A stretch of DNA of 18,574 bases from NCBI GenBank assembly GCA_002440045.1, contig DJRI01000067.1:1013-19586 (forward strand), read 5' to 3'. A program made the position numbers and the translations under genes. Source of the stretch: Ruminococcaceae bacterium UBA6364. Its GTDB lineage: Bacteria; Bacillota; Clostridia; Oscillospirales; Acutalibacteraceae. This document shows, piece by piece, positions 7,068 to 14,572 of this stretch (within the stretch, counting starts at the first letter, position 1; each line of letters starts with the position of its first letter). The notes under the pieces were generated by a model. The model searched no databases and had not been told where the DNA came from. It was given only the letters and a program-made list of their open reading frames with translations.

Positions 7068-8561
7068 ATGAGCAAATTTAAAAGACTGCTTTCCGTAATA
7101 TGCGCGGCGGCATTGCTTTTCGGCATGCTTTCAACCGCAGTGTTTGCGGCAGGCGGAGTTGATTATACAATAATCAACCCCTATGATGATGTTGATTGGA
7201 GCTGGAAGCAGTATAAAACCGACCTTCACAGCCACACATCGGCTTCAGACGGCAACAACACCTTAAAAGAAATGCTTGAAAAACAGTACAGCTACGGCTT
7301 TGACATTGTTGCTGTGAGCGACCACGGCACAACAAGCTACAGCTGGACGGAGGTTGACGTTGTTCCCGCGCTTAAGGTGCTTTGCTCTTTAAGGCGCCCC
7401 GGCCCCGTAGAGGCTCTTAATGCCGACGGCGGCTTTGCAGAAAACGGGCTTCGCTATGAATTGAGAAAAGCTTCCGATACGGAATATTATTATCAGATTA
7501 ATTCCGACGGCACAAAGGGTCACGAAATGATGCGTGTGCCTTATGCTATCGAAAACAATCCCACATCTCTTAACAACGCGCACGTCAACAGCTGGTTTGT
7601 CGATTACGGCAACGGGCTTTTCGGCGGAACGAGCGACTATGAAACGCCAATAAGCGCAGTTGACGAGCTGGGCGGTCTTTCGGTTATAAACCACCCCGGC
7701 GAGTACACAAACGCGCGCGACGAAAGCGAAACCGCAGACGCTTACGATTATTCAAACGTTCACTACAAATATGTAATAGACAAATTCACATCGCTTCTTA
7801 CAAAATATCCGTCCTGCATAGGTATTGACATCAACAGCAAGGGCGATTCAAGAACGCGCTATGACAGAAAGCTTTGGGATATTCTTCTTATGAACGTTGT
7901 TCCCACAGGCAGAAACGTTTTTGCAATCGGTTCAAGCGACGCTCACAGCACGGGCGCGGTTTACACGGGATATGTTGCCGCTGTTATGCCCGACGAAACC
8001 GTTTCGAGCCTTAAAAACTGCCTTGCAAACGGCGAATTTTTCGCTTGCAGCAAATATGTCGGCAACCCCGAAGAAATAACCGATATTGCGGCGGCTCTTA
8101 AAGCGACGGGCAAAAAGGACGCTGTTGCATTGGGCGAAAAGCTTCTTGATATGCAAAGCGAAAATCCGAAGGCGAAATATGAAGCCGCTAAAGACGTTGA
8201 CGCGCCCGTTGTTTCGTCGATAGATGTAAACGACGACGCCGATACAATAACGGTAAACAGCAACGGACTTTGCGTTCGCTGGATTTCGGACGGCAAAACG
8301 ATAGCGACCGGAAGCAAAATTAACCTTAAAGAGCACAGCAGCGAAATAGGCTCATATGTCAGAGCCGAAATTTTCGGCGAGGGCGGCATTGTTTATACAC
8401 AGGCGTTTATGCTTGAATACAGCGGCGCACCCGCGGCAGAAACGAAAAATTTTGTTGACCTTTGGCCCTTGGCAAGCGCCGTGCCGGATACAATAGTAAG
8501 ATTTGTTACAGCGCTTCCCATATTTGACCTTATCTGGGGCTGGATTCAGAAGCTTCAGTAA
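7068..8561 (+). CDS. Secreted PHP-domain metallohydrolase (CehA/McbA-like) with C-terminal beta domain
   Basis: A 497-residue protein with a Sec signal peptide: positive N-terminus (KFKR), hydrophobic core (7-22) and a cleavage site near AVFA-AGG (about 27). The PHP (polymerase and histidinol phosphatase) metal site is complete: DLHSHT with H54 and H56, SDHG with D85-H86, INHPGE with H209, and GSSDAHS with D291 and H293. Family members hydrolyse phosphoesters or related bonds with two or three metal ions. After residue ~375 a beta-rich segment (SSIDVNDDADTITVNSNG onward) looks like an Ig-like or sugar-binding-type sandwich, and the last 37 residues are strongly hydrophobic and aromatic. It should act outside the membrane. 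GGAGG precedes the ATG; the gene is 26 bases after the GPH symporter and ends at the terminator 8596-8642. The substrate is not known. Confidence 0.85.
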   Translation: MSKFKRLLSVICAAALLFGMLSTAVFAAGGVDYTIINPYDDVDWSWKQYKTDLHSHTSASDGNNTLKEMLEKQYSYGFDIVAVSDHGTTSYSWTEVDVVPALKVLCSLRRPGPVEALNADGGFAENGLRYELRKASDTEYYYQINSDGTKGHEMMRVPYAIENNPTSLNNAHVNSWFVDYGNGLFGGTSDYETPISAVDELGGLSVINHPGEYTNARDESETADAYDYSNVHYKYVIDKFTSLLTKYPSCIGIDINSKGDSRTRYDRKLWDILLMNVVPTGRNVFAIGSSDAHSTGAVYTGYVAAVMPDETVSSLKNCLANGEFFACSKYVGNPEEITDIAAALKATGKKDAVALGEKLLDMQSENPKAKYEAAKDVDAPVVSSIDVNDDADTITVNSNGLCVRWISDGKTIATGSKINLKEHSSEIGSYVRAEIFGEGGIVYTQAFMLEYSGAPAAETKNFVDLWPLASAVPDTIVRFVTALPIFDLIWGWIQKLQ

Positions 8562-8595
8562 AGCCGTAATAAAAACACAAAACCGATAATAAAAG

Positions 8596-8642
8596 ACCGC
8601 ATTGTTAAAAGAGTAAAATTTCTTTTAATAATGCGGTTTTTT
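8596..8642 (+). terminator. Intrinsic terminator of the symporter/PHP operon
   Basis: ACCGCATT(G)TTAAAAGA pairs with TCTTTTAA(T)AATGCGGT around a short AT loop and is followed by a T-run. The stem differs from the GGCTGTAA family seen elsewhere in the window. The T-tract runs up to the -35 region of the next operon. Confidence 0.85.
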
Positions 8643-8643
8643 G

Positions 8644-8673
8644 TTGATTAAAGAATTAATTATGTGGTATACT
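8644..8673 (+). promoter_or_regulatory. Extended -10 promoter for the ACT/UPF0210 operon
   Basis: TTGATT (8644-8649), an 18-base spacer and TATACT (8668-8673) preceded by TGG (extended -10). Transcription would start near 8680, about 27 bases before the ATG at 8707, which argues against the longer reading frame that begins at 8641. Confidence 0.6.
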
Positions 8674-8706
8674 CCAAAAAACACCAAAACGAAAAGGATG
8701 AGTATA

Positions 8707-8976
8707 ATGAAAGCAGTAATAACGGTTTTGGGCCGCGACAAGGTCGGTATTATAGCGGGTATCTGCACAAAGCTTGCAGAGCTTAATATAAATGTCCTTG
8801 ACATAAACCAGACGATTATGCAAAATATGTTCACAATGACTATGCTTGTTGATACAAGCGGCTCAGAAAAAGAATTTTCAAAGCTTGTCGATGAGCTTAA
8901 ATGTGAGGGCGAAAGGCTTAACGTGAATATAAGAATCCAGCGTGAGGATATTTTTGACGCAATGCACAGAATTTGA
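8707..8976 (+). CDS. ACT-domain protein, UPF0237 family
   Basis: Small cytoplasmic protein of 89 residues consisting of one ACT domain, the usual length of UPF0237 members. The typical opening KAVITVLGRDKVGIIAGIC is followed by the second-strand region INVLDINQTIMQN and TMTMLVD. ACT domains bind amino acids or other small ligands as regulatory modules; single-domain versions are thought to sense a metabolite, related to the glycine-cleavage regulator GcvR. The start is placed at ATG 8707, with AAGGA about nine bases upstream; 22 extra codons upstream would include promoter sequence. The UPF0210 gene begins nine bases after its stop, and this pair is conserved in many Firmicutes, so the ACT protein probably works with or controls the UPF0210 protein. 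Confidence 0.88.
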   Translation: MKAVITVLGRDKVGIIAGICTKLAELNINVLDINQTIMQNMFTMTMLVDTSGSEKEFSKLVDELKCEGERLNVNIRIQREDIFDAMHRI

Positions 8977-8985
8977 GGTGTTATT

Positions 8986-10344
8986 ATGATTAATCACCGC
9001 GAAATAGCGGAAACGCTTGATATGATTGACAACCGCCACCTTGATATACGCACAATAACCATGGGTATATCGCTTCGCTCGTGCGCGCACAGCGACCCTA
9101 AAAAGGCGGCGGAGCGAATTTATGACAAAATTACGCATTACGCCGAAAATCTTGTTAAAGTCGGCGAAGAGCTTGAACACGAAATGGGCATACCGATAAT
9201 TAACAAGCGCATATCGGTAACGCCGATTTCAATTGTTGCCGAAGCGAGCGAGACCGAGGATTATGTAATATTTGCAAAGGCGCTTGACAATGCCGCAAAA
9301 TCATGCGGCGTGAACTTTATCGGCGGCTTTTCGGCGCTTGTTCAAAAGGGCTTTACTTTGGGCGACAGGCGGCTTATAGCTTCGATTCCCGAGGCGCTTT
9401 GCGAGACGGATTTTGTGTGCTCCTCAGTAAACATCGGCTCGACAAAAGCGGGAATAAATATGGACGCCGTAAGGCTTATGGGCGAAACGGTCAAAAAGAC
9501 GGCGGAGCTTACGAAAGACAAAGACAGCCTCGGCTGTGCAAAGCTTGTTGTATTTTGCAACGCCGTTGAAGACAATCCGTTTATGGCGGGCGCTTTTCAC
9601 GGAGTGGGCGAGGCAGAGTGCGCCGTAAACGTCGGCGTTTCGGGTCCGGGCGTTGTTTATCATGCGCTTGAGGGCATTAAAAACGAGCCGTTTGACGTTG
9701 TTGCCGAAACCGTAAAAAAGACGGCTTTTAAAATTACAAGAATGGGGCAGTTGATAGCGGTTGAAGCTTCAAAAAGGCTTAATGTGCCGTTCGGAATAGT
9801 CGATTTGAGCCTTGCGCCAACGCCCGAAGCGGGCGACTCGGTTGCAAGAATACTTGAAGAAATGGGTCTTGAAACGTGCGGAACGCACGGCACTACGGCG
9901 GCGCTTGCTCTTCTTAACGACGCTGTTAAAAAGGGCGGAATAATGGCTTCGTCAAGCGTGGGCGGGCTTTCGGGCGCGTTTATTCCCGTATCGGAGGACG
10001 AGGGAATGATAGCCGCGGCAAAAAGCGGCGTTCTTACGCTCGACAAGCTTGAAGCTATGACGTGCGTTTGCTCTGTGGGGCTTGATATGATAGCCGTGCC
10101 GGGCGACACCCCGGCAGAGACGGTTGCCGCAATCATTGCCGACGAAGCCGCAATCGGAATGATAAATAACAAAACCACCGCCGTAAGAATTATTCCCGCC
10201 GTCGGGAAAAAGGTCGGCGACGTAATAGAATTGGGTGGGCTTCTCGGAACGGCGCCCGTAATGCCGCTTCATAAAGAAAGCAGTAAGGATTTTATTATGC
10301 GCGGCGGCAGAATCCCCGCACCCTTGAACAGCTTAAGAAATTGA
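8986..10344 (+). CDS. UPF0210 / PFL-family protein (DUF711)
   Basis: A 452-residue cytoplasmic protein of the widely conserved UPF0210 (DUF711, called PFL-like) family, recognised by its opening [20 protein letters not shown], by the internal [16 protein letters not shown] segment and by glycine/alanine-rich blocks such as [20 protein letters not shown] and [10 protein letters not shown]. The length is normal. The family's name refers to structural likeness to pyruvate formate-lyase, but no glycyl-radical RVxGY-type motif is present at the C-terminus, so it is not a radical enzyme by sequence. Its biochemical activity is not established as far as I know. GAGGTG lies ahead of the ATG; it follows the ACT-domain gene by nine bases and ends at the strong terminator at 10351-10403. 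Confidence 0.9.
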   Translation: MINHREIAETLDMIDNRHLDIRTITMGISLRSCAHSDPKKAAERIYDKITHYAENLVKVGEELEHEMGIPIINKRISVTPISIVAEASETEDYVIFAKALDNAAKSCGVNFIGGFSALVQKGFTLGDRRLIASIPEALCETDFVCSSVNIGSTKAGINMDAVRLMGETVKKTAELTKDKDSLGCAKLVVFCNAVEDNPFMAGAFHGVGEAECAVNVGVSGPGVVYHALEGIKNEPFDVVAETVKKTAFKITRMGQLIAVEASKRLNVPFGIVDLSLAPTPEAGDSVARILEEMGLETCGTHGTTAALALLNDAVKKGGIMASSSVGGLSGAFIPVSEDEGMIAAAKSGVLTLDKLEAMTCVCSVGLDMIAVPGDTPAETVAAIIADEAAIGMINNKTTAVRIIPAVGKKVGDVIELGGLLGTAPVMPLHKESSKDFIMRGGRIPAPLNSLRN

Positions 10345-10350
10345 ATAAAG

Positions 10351-10403
10351 AAAAAACGGGCTGTAACCGCAAAGCTTTTTGTCTGCGGTTACAGCCGTTT
10401 TTA
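10351..10403. terminator. Bidirectional intrinsic terminator
   Basis: GGCTGTAACCGCA (10359-10371) pairs perfectly with TGCGGTTACAGCC (10384-10396 region) and the stem is flanked by an A-run on the left and a T-run on the right. It serves the UPF0210 gene on the plus strand and the convergent PHP phosphatase gene on the minus strand. It is the longest member of the GGCTGTAA stem family in the window. Confidence 0.88.
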
Positions 10404-10435
10404 TTGTTGAATGTAAAATTTCAAATTGCTTTAAA

Positions 10436-11245
10436 TCAGCCGCCGGCGATTTTGTATTTGTCGCTTTCTTCAAGCGAAAGCGCGTCTTTGATTGCGGTAA
10501 ATCGCGCGCGCCTGTCTTTAAAAACGCTCGGGTGGTGCGCGTCGCTTCCGAAGCAGAATTTACAGCCGCATGATTTTGCTATTCTGTACGGGCGAAGCGT
10601 TCTTTCTGCGTCTTTTTTTGAAAGCCCGCGAATGTCAAAATTCAATTCGACCGCCGCGCCCTTTTTCGCCGTTTCTGAAAAAAGCCGCTCAAAAGTTTTA
10701 TCGTCTATAAGGTCTATTACGTCAAGGTGTGTAAAATCCTCGTTTTTTCCGCGCAGAATGTGGCACACGGTCAGGTGCGAAAAACATATTTTTTGAAACG
10801 GTAAGTCCATCGAAAGGACTTTTTCCATTCGCTCAACATAAAGTTTTGCGCGTTCTTCTTTTGTGTTCACAAGGGGGCTTACGGTGAAGCCGTCAAGATG
10901 AAGGTGCGTTGTTGAAACGAGAACAAAATCAAACTTGTCAAACGACGACTTGTCAACACCCAAAACGCCGCGCAAATCAAGGTCCGTTTCGCATCCGAAA
11001 TGGATTTTTACTTTGTCAGATTCAGGCAGCGGCAGGTTTTTTGATATGTTTTTATAGTTTTGCTCAAGCGAAAGACCCTCTATTCCCGGGACTTTTTCAT
11101 CCCAAAAATGGTCGGTTATGCAAATATCCCAAAAGCCGTCGCTTTCGGCGGCTTTCAGAATATTTTCGGTTGTTTGAAGCGGGTCGCGCGAGCAAAACGA
11201 GCGCAGTGTGTGAATGTGATAGTCCCGGTCTATAACAAAATCCAT
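10436..11245 (-). CDS. PHP-domain phosphatase (histidinol-phosphatase-like)
   Basis: Cytoplasmic PHP-domain enzyme of 269 residues, close to the length of HisJ-type histidinol phosphatases. Metal-site motifs: YHIHT (H10, H12), TDHF (D45-H46), GCETDL (E86), H114 in STTHLH, FSH157 and FGSDAHHP (D235, H237). Family members remove phosphate from small metabolites. No his genes are nearby and the gene is in an operon with an alpha-mannosidase, so a sugar or glycan phosphate is a better guess than histidinol phosphate; this is inference. I place the start at ATG 11245, one base after the mannosidase stop, because the PHP domain begins eight residues later; no clear ribosome site precedes it, which fits coupled re-initiation. 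A longer frame from 11293 would overlap the mannosidase by 47 bases and adds a low-complexity tail. Confidence 0.82.
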   Translation of the reverse strand: MDFVIDRDYHIHTLRSFCSRDPLQTTENILKAAESDGFWDICITDHFWDEKVPGIEGLSLEQNYKNISKNLPLPESDKVKIHFGCETDLDLRGVLGVDKSSFDKFDFVLVSTTHLHLDGFTVSPLVNTKEERAKLYVERMEKVLSMDLPFQKICFSHLTVCHILRGKNEDFTHLDVIDLIDDKTFERLFSETAKKGAAVELNFDIRGLSKKDAERTLRPYRIAKSCGCKFCFGSDAHHPSVFKDRRARFTAIKDALSLEESDKYKIAGG

Positions 11246-11246
11246 T

Positions 11247-14200
11247 TTATATTTTAAGCTTGAAGCATTTAATCTCGAACGGCTTGATTTCAAAATTCAG
11301 GCTGTTGCCGCCGAAGCTTTTTACGGGAACGTCGTTTCTTTCAAGAAGGTCGCACTCGAAAGCTTCTTTTATATCAGCAAAGAATGTAAAGTCAACCTTA
11401 GTGCGTCTGCCCGATTTTTCAACAAAGCGGACGATAAACGCGTCGCCGTCCTCGCACTTTTTAACGGCTTCAAGCGTAACGTTTTTGCCGCTTACGGACA
11501 TAAACGACTTTTCAAAAGTGCCGTTTCCTTCGGGCAGCTCTTTAACGTCAAAGCGGTTATTAAGCTCAAGACCGCGAACAAGCGTTTCGGCGTCTTTCCA
11601 GTTGCCCGCATGCGGATAAAGCGAATATGTGAAATAGTGGTCGCCGCGGTCCGACTGAGGGTCGGGGTTCATGGGGGCTTTAAGAAGGGTTATTATCATT
11701 CTCTGCCCGTCAACCTCAAAGCCGTATTTGCAGTCGTTAAGAATAGAAAGACCGTAGCCGTCCTCGCTCATATCTATAAAGTTGTGTGCCGAAACCTCAA
11801 ACTTTGCCTTATCATAGGGGTTGTGGCGGTAGTTTGAGCTTTCGATTGTGGCATAGGCAATGTCACGCGTAAACTTTTGCGCTTTAATGTCAACGTCAAA
11901 GCCGACTTTAAGAAGCTTTTCCTGCTCGTGCCAGCTTATGAACGTGTCAAAGTCAATGCGGTCAAGCTCGTTATAAATAATGATGTTTTGTTTGAGGGTC
12001 GATTTGTTTATATCCTTTGAAACGGAAACAACTGTGAAAACGTCGCCCTTTTTGATGCTTTCTATCTTGCCGGGCTTTGTTTCAAACTCACGGTCAACAT
12101 ATGTTGCAACAATATCCCATGCGTCATATTTGCCGGGAAGGTCCTCATAAATTCTGAAAACGTTGCCCGTGCCCGAAAGTACTTCGCGCGAGTTTTTCTT
12201 GTCATAAAGCGAAACAAGCTCGGCTCTGTCGTTGAATTTAAGCGAGAAGCGATTTGAATCAAGCACGCTTTCGTCGGCAATTTCGGCTTCTTTGACGGCG
12301 GCGTCTTTGGTGTAATATACCTTAAAGCCCGCCGCGGGAACGTCTTTTGCAACAAAGGTGAGAACCTTTGTGCCGTCAAGCTTTGTGTAGCTTTGAGTGG
12401 GAACGGCGTTGCCCTCTGAATCGAAAACCGCAACCTCTTTAAACGGAAGCTCAACCTTGTTTGACGCAGGCTTTGAAAGCGCGTTGAAAAGCGCAAACGG
12501 CTTGCCGAGGTCTGTTTTAACGCCCGAATTGCCTGCAATTGCGTTGAGTGCGTCGCTTAAAACCTCTTCGCCTATGGCAATTATCTTTTTATAGATTTCG
12601 CAAAGGTCGCCGAAAACCTCGGTTATGTGCGAGCCGGGAAGCGAATCGTGGAACTGGTTTGTAAGAATCATCTGCCAGCCCTCGTTAAGCTTTTCAAGCG
12701 GATATTCAAAGCCGTATTTTGTCGCTATCGACGAGAACATTTCGGCTTTGCGGTAAAGGTTTTCACAGTAGCGGTTATATTTTTTAAGAAGCGCCTTTGT
12801 GGTGTGAACGCCGCGGTGCTCTTCAAGATAAAGCTCGTCCTTCCACACGGGAATGTTCTTGTCGGTGGCTTTTGCCTTCATACGGGCAAGCGAGTCTTCA
12901 ATTTTGCTGGGAGCAGCCCCGGGAAGCCCCGGGAACTTGCTGTAGCGCTTTGCATATTCAAGCATTTCGGTGTCAACACCGCCGCCGCCGTCGCCCCAGC
13001 CGTAGCAATACATAGACTCGCCTATGGTGGCTTTGTCGGTGTATTTTTGCCAGTTAACCTTTAACGAGTCGGCTTCAACAGTGCCGATAAAGTGCGTGGG
13101 CGGAACAATCGAGAACACGCGCGAGCCGTCGGGACCTTCCCACCAGAAGGTGTTGTACTGCCACGGGTTTGTGTCGTTCCAGATGCCCATTTTGTGCGTT
13201 ACAAAATATTCAACGCCCGCTTTTTTAAGAATCTGCGGCATTGCATAGCCGTTTCCGAAAACGTCGGGTACCCAGCAGGTTTTGGGCGTGATGCCGAATT
13301 TTTTCTCGGCAAAGCGAATGCCGTGAAGAAGCTGTCTTGAGAAAGATTCGCCCGAAATAAGGTTGCAGTCGGGCTCGACCCACATAGCGCCGATATATTC
13401 CCATCTGCCTTCTTTAATGCGCCTTTGAACCTGCTCAAAAAGAGTGGGGTAGCGCTTTTCCATTTCGATATATGTCGGAACGGTGCTTTGAGAGAATATA
13501 AAGTCGGGGTACTGTTCCATAAGGCGAAGCATTGTTGCGTGCGTTCTGCCGAGCTTGCGGACGTACTCTTTGTATGCCCACATAAACACTATGTCAAGGT
13601 GCGAGTTGCCGACAAGCGCAAGCTTGCCCTCGGAAGCATAGTTTTTGTTGTTATAAATTTTTTCTTTAAGTATTTTCTGCGCTTTTAAAAGCTCCTCTTT
13701 AAATTCGTCGCCTTCAAGGTCAAAATTGACGTGAAGGAACGCTTCTTTTAAGGCGGCTCTTATAATATCGCCGAGGCCTTTATCAAGAACGGGCATAAAC
13801 AGCGCGTTGAAAACGGCTTTAAAGTCCCAATAAACCTCTTCTATTACGGGGTCAACAACACCCAAAAACGAGCAGGAAAGCGTTTTTACGGTCGATTCGT
13901 TTGAGTGCCAGACATAATATGACTCAATATCAACGTCGTAATGCTCGTCGCCCTTTGCGCAGTTTGTGAGAAGCACCGAGTTTCTGAACGGGTCAAGACC
14001 CTGATAAGGCTCGCCGTTCAAAGAAAGAAGCGAGTCGCCGCCGAAATATACGTTAAGAGTTACTTTTTTGCCTTTGAAGCGCGCGGGCATATCAAAGGAG
14101 TTTTTGAAAAATGCGCTCCAGCCGTTATTGCCCCATTTGTCGCCGACGTTAAGCTCTTTCCAATCGTCATAGAAGAACTCGTAATCGTCTATTCCCTTGT

Positions 14201-14405
14201 AGATGCATTCTTTCATCTTCCACGGCGGAATAGACTCAATGTCGGTGTAAATGCGCTTTTTAAGCGTTTTAAGCTTGACTGTTACAAGGTCGTCAAAAGA
14301 GAAAATACCTCTCTGTTTGCCCTTTGTGGCGTCGCGCCAATCGTCAACATGAGCGTCCATTGCTTCAAGCGATGCAACGGCGTCAAGGTTTTTAATTTCT
14401 GCCAA
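11247..14405 (-). CDS. Alpha-mannosidase, glycoside hydrolase family 38 (Man2C1-like, cytosolic type)
   Basis: A 1052-residue GH38 retaining alpha-mannosidase of the long, cytosolic (MAN2C1/yeast AMS1-like) kind. Residues ~1-255 are the N-terminal beta domain of this subgroup. The catalytic domain follows: zinc ligands H269 and D271 in GNSHLDIVFMW, the PDCNLISGES block (345-354), nucleophile and zinc ligand D381 in CWVPDVFGNGYAMPQ, a GWGDGGGG block around D472 that is the likely acid/base site, and zinc ligand H586 in NQFHDSLPGSH. C-terminal beta domains complete the protein. No signal peptide, so it probably trims imported manno-oligosaccharides in the cytoplasm. The start is TTG at 14405, supported by AAAGGAAG six bases upstream and by a sigma-A promoter at 14444-14472. 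It is followed by the PHP phosphatase gene after one base and is divergent from the HAD/GH38 operon. Confidence 0.93.
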   Translation of the reverse strand: MAEIKNLDAVASLEAMDAHVDDWRDATKGKQRGIFSFDDLVTVKLKTLKKRIYTDIESIPPWKMKECIYKGIDDYEFFYDDWKELNVGDKWGNNGWSAFFKNSFDMPARFKGKKVTLNVYFGGDSLLSLNGEPYQGLDPFRNSVLLTNCAKGDEHYDVDIESYYVWHSNESTVKTLSCSFLGVVDPVIEEVYWDFKAVFNALFMPVLDKGLGDIIRAALKEAFLHVNFDLEGDEFKEELLKAQKILKEKIYNNKNYASEGKLALVGNSHLDIVFMWAYKEYVRKLGRTHATMLRLMEQYPDFIFSQSTVPTYIEMEKRYPTLFEQVQRRIKEGRWEYIGAMWVEPDCNLISGESFSRQLLHGIRFAEKKFGITPKTCWVPDVFGNGYAMPQILKKAGVEYFVTHKMGIWNDTNPWQYNTFWWEGPDGSRVFSIVPPTHFIGTVEADSLKVNWQKYTDKATIGESMYCYGWGDGGGGVDTEMLEYAKRYSKFPGLPGAAPSKIEDSLARMKAKATDKNIPVWKDELYLEEHRGVHTTKALLKKYNRYCENLYRKAEMFSSIATKYGFEYPLEKLNEGWQMILTNQFHDSLPGSHITEVFGDLCEIYKKIIAIGEEVLSDALNAIAGNSGVKTDLGKPFALFNALSKPASNKVELPFKEVAVFDSEGNAVPTQSYTKLDGTKVLTFVAKDVPAAGFKVYYTKDAAVKEAEIADESVLDSNRFSLKFNDRAELVSLYDKKNSREVLSGTGNVFRIYEDLPGKYDAWDIVATYVDREFETKPGKIESIKKGDVFTVVSVSKDINKSTLKQNIIIYNELDRIDFDTFISWHEQEKLLKVGFDVDIKAQKFTRDIAYATIESSNYRHNPYDKAKFEVSAHNFIDMSEDGYGLSILNDCKYGFEVDGQRMIITLLKAPMNPDPQSDRGDHYFTYSLYPHAGNWKDAETLVRGLELNNRFDVKELPEGNGTFEKSFMSVSGKNVTLEAVKKCEDGDAFIVRFVEKSGRRTKVDFTFFADIKEAFECDLLERNDVPVKSFGGNSLNFEIKPFEIKCFKLKI

Positions 14406-14443
14406 AAAAATCTTCCTTTCTTTTAATAGTGAAAGTCACATAC

Positions 14444-14472
14444 AGTATATCATTACCTCGGTTTTTTTTCAA
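14444..14472 (-). promoter_or_regulatory. Promoter of the mannosidase/PHP operon
   Basis: On the minus strand TTGAAA (14472-14467), a 17-base spacer and TATACT (14449-14444) with TGA ahead of it (extended -10). The leader is about 30 bases and includes AAAGGAAG ahead of the TTG start. Confidence 0.7.
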
Positions 14473-14514
14473 CAATCTTTATATATATTAATATATAAAA
14501 GTTATAAAAACCGA

Positions 14515-14543
14515 TTTACTTATCAAATGCGATATGTTAAAAT
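14515..14543 (+). promoter_or_regulatory. Promoter of the HAD/GH38 operon
   Basis: TTTACT (14515-14520), a 17-base spacer and TAAAAT (14538-14543) with TGT ahead (extended -10). The expected transcript begins near 14550, downstream of an ATG at 14534, so translation must start at the ATG at 14573. Confidence 0.6.
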
Positions 14544-14572
14544 ATTCCGGAATAAACGAAAGGATTGTTTAT

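Larger units (their letters stand above)
14406..14572. promoter_or_regulatory. Shared divergent promoter region between the two GH38 operons
   Basis: 167 bases separate the start codons of the mannosidase (minus) and the HAD gene (plus). Each direction has its own promoter. Between the two -35 boxes lies a very AT-rich block with a perfect 16-base palindrome TATATATTAATATATA (14482-14497) inside CTTT...AAAG flanks. It could be a common operator, or AT-rich upstream element for both promoters. A regulator binding there would switch both operons together. Confidence 0.5.

Noticed and set aside
8641..8706. Longer N-terminus for the ACT-domain protein
   Set aside because: It would begin at a TTG within the T-tract of the preceding terminator and include the promoter; family members start at the later ATG.
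8986..10344. Glycyl-radical enzyme suggested by the PFL-like name
   Set aside because: No C-terminal glycyl-radical motif and no activating radical-SAM gene nearby.
12062..12538. 158-codon minus-strand frame inside the mannosidase gene
   Set aside because: Out-of-frame shadow on the same strand, with a Ser/Arg/Thr-rich low-complexity translation and no ribosome site.
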